This document shows, piece after piece, positions 14,697 through 14,757 of a stretch of 14,757 nucleotides of DNA. The DNA is taken from contig JWZX01000585.1 in assembly GCA_001275005.1 (NCBI GenBank), forward strand, positions 1 through 14,757. Reading direction: 5' to 3'. This DNA is from Chrysochromulina tobinii (taxonomy: Eukaryota; Haptophyta; Prymnesiales; Chrysochromulinaceae). The translations under genes and the position numbers were made by a program. Every line of letters starts with the position of its first letter. The first letter of the stretch is position 1. Under the pieces are notes generated by a model. It saw only the letters and a program-made list of their open reading frames with translations. It did no database searches and was not told where the DNA came from.

Positions 14697-14757
14697 CAGG
14701 CGTTCACACAACACACACTCGGGTAGCTCACTGAGCTCTTCCTCACTAAGAGGGGGT

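Overview
The window looks like nuclear DNA of a GC-rich microalga with a secondary (red-type) plastid, most likely a haptophyte and less likely a pelagophyte or other stramenopile. Evidence: spliced eukaryotic genes (RMI1, an eEF1A lysine methyltransferase, a PF03407-type sugar transferase), very short GT-AG introns, many mini-satellites, and a protein whose N-terminus reads like a bipartite plastid leader (hydrophobic signal, then AFVSPS). I see no tRNA, rRNA, CRISPR array or bacterial operon.

Layout. (1) 1-6600, + strand: one giant uninterrupted reading frame, open at the left edge. It combines a superfamily-1 helicase/ATPase core, a multi-pass membrane block resembling TMEM185 (fragile-X-F family), a Ser/Ala repeat linker, a SAM-like domain and a C-terminal module of the algal W-x(n)-PDPDG-x(n)-DFxxxPQ kind. 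(2) 6601-7237: a short ORF with an NGRPAWQH...FDGxCWMGQ module runs into a degraded second copy of about 115 bp from the helicase gene. (3) 7238-8366, +: a plastid-targeted membrane protein of unknown function, carrying a one-base frameshift in a C run. (4) 8785-10483, +: RMI1, three exons. (5) 10484-10924: convergent spacer with a palindrome and a tandem duplication. (6) 13956-10925, - strand: a nucleotide-diphospho-sugar transferase split into about ten small exons. The repeat-rich 2.3 kb that at first looks gene-free (about 10.9-13.2 kb) is mostly the introns and small exons of this gene. (7) 14003-right edge, -: an EEF1AKMT1/Efm5-type methyltransferase, 5' end cut or in an upstream exon.

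Main discovery. Most resolvable introns in RMI1 and in the sugar transferase are exactly one period (or two) of a tandem duplication. The first bases of the intron are repeated as the first bases of the next exon, or the end of the upstream exon is repeated as the end of the intron, and intron length equals the repeat offset (71, 68, 71 and 71 nt; 93+115=208 nt; about 84+8=92 nt). Splicing them restores family motifs and keeps phase through every assigned junction. This is the pattern expected of introns born by segmental duplication, or by introner insertion with large target duplications, and the copies are still nearly identical, so the introns look recent. Several bodies also carry roughly 10-nt repeats rich in TGAT/CTGA, which resemble branch-point sequence.

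All family calls are by eye from motifs; none was tested by search.
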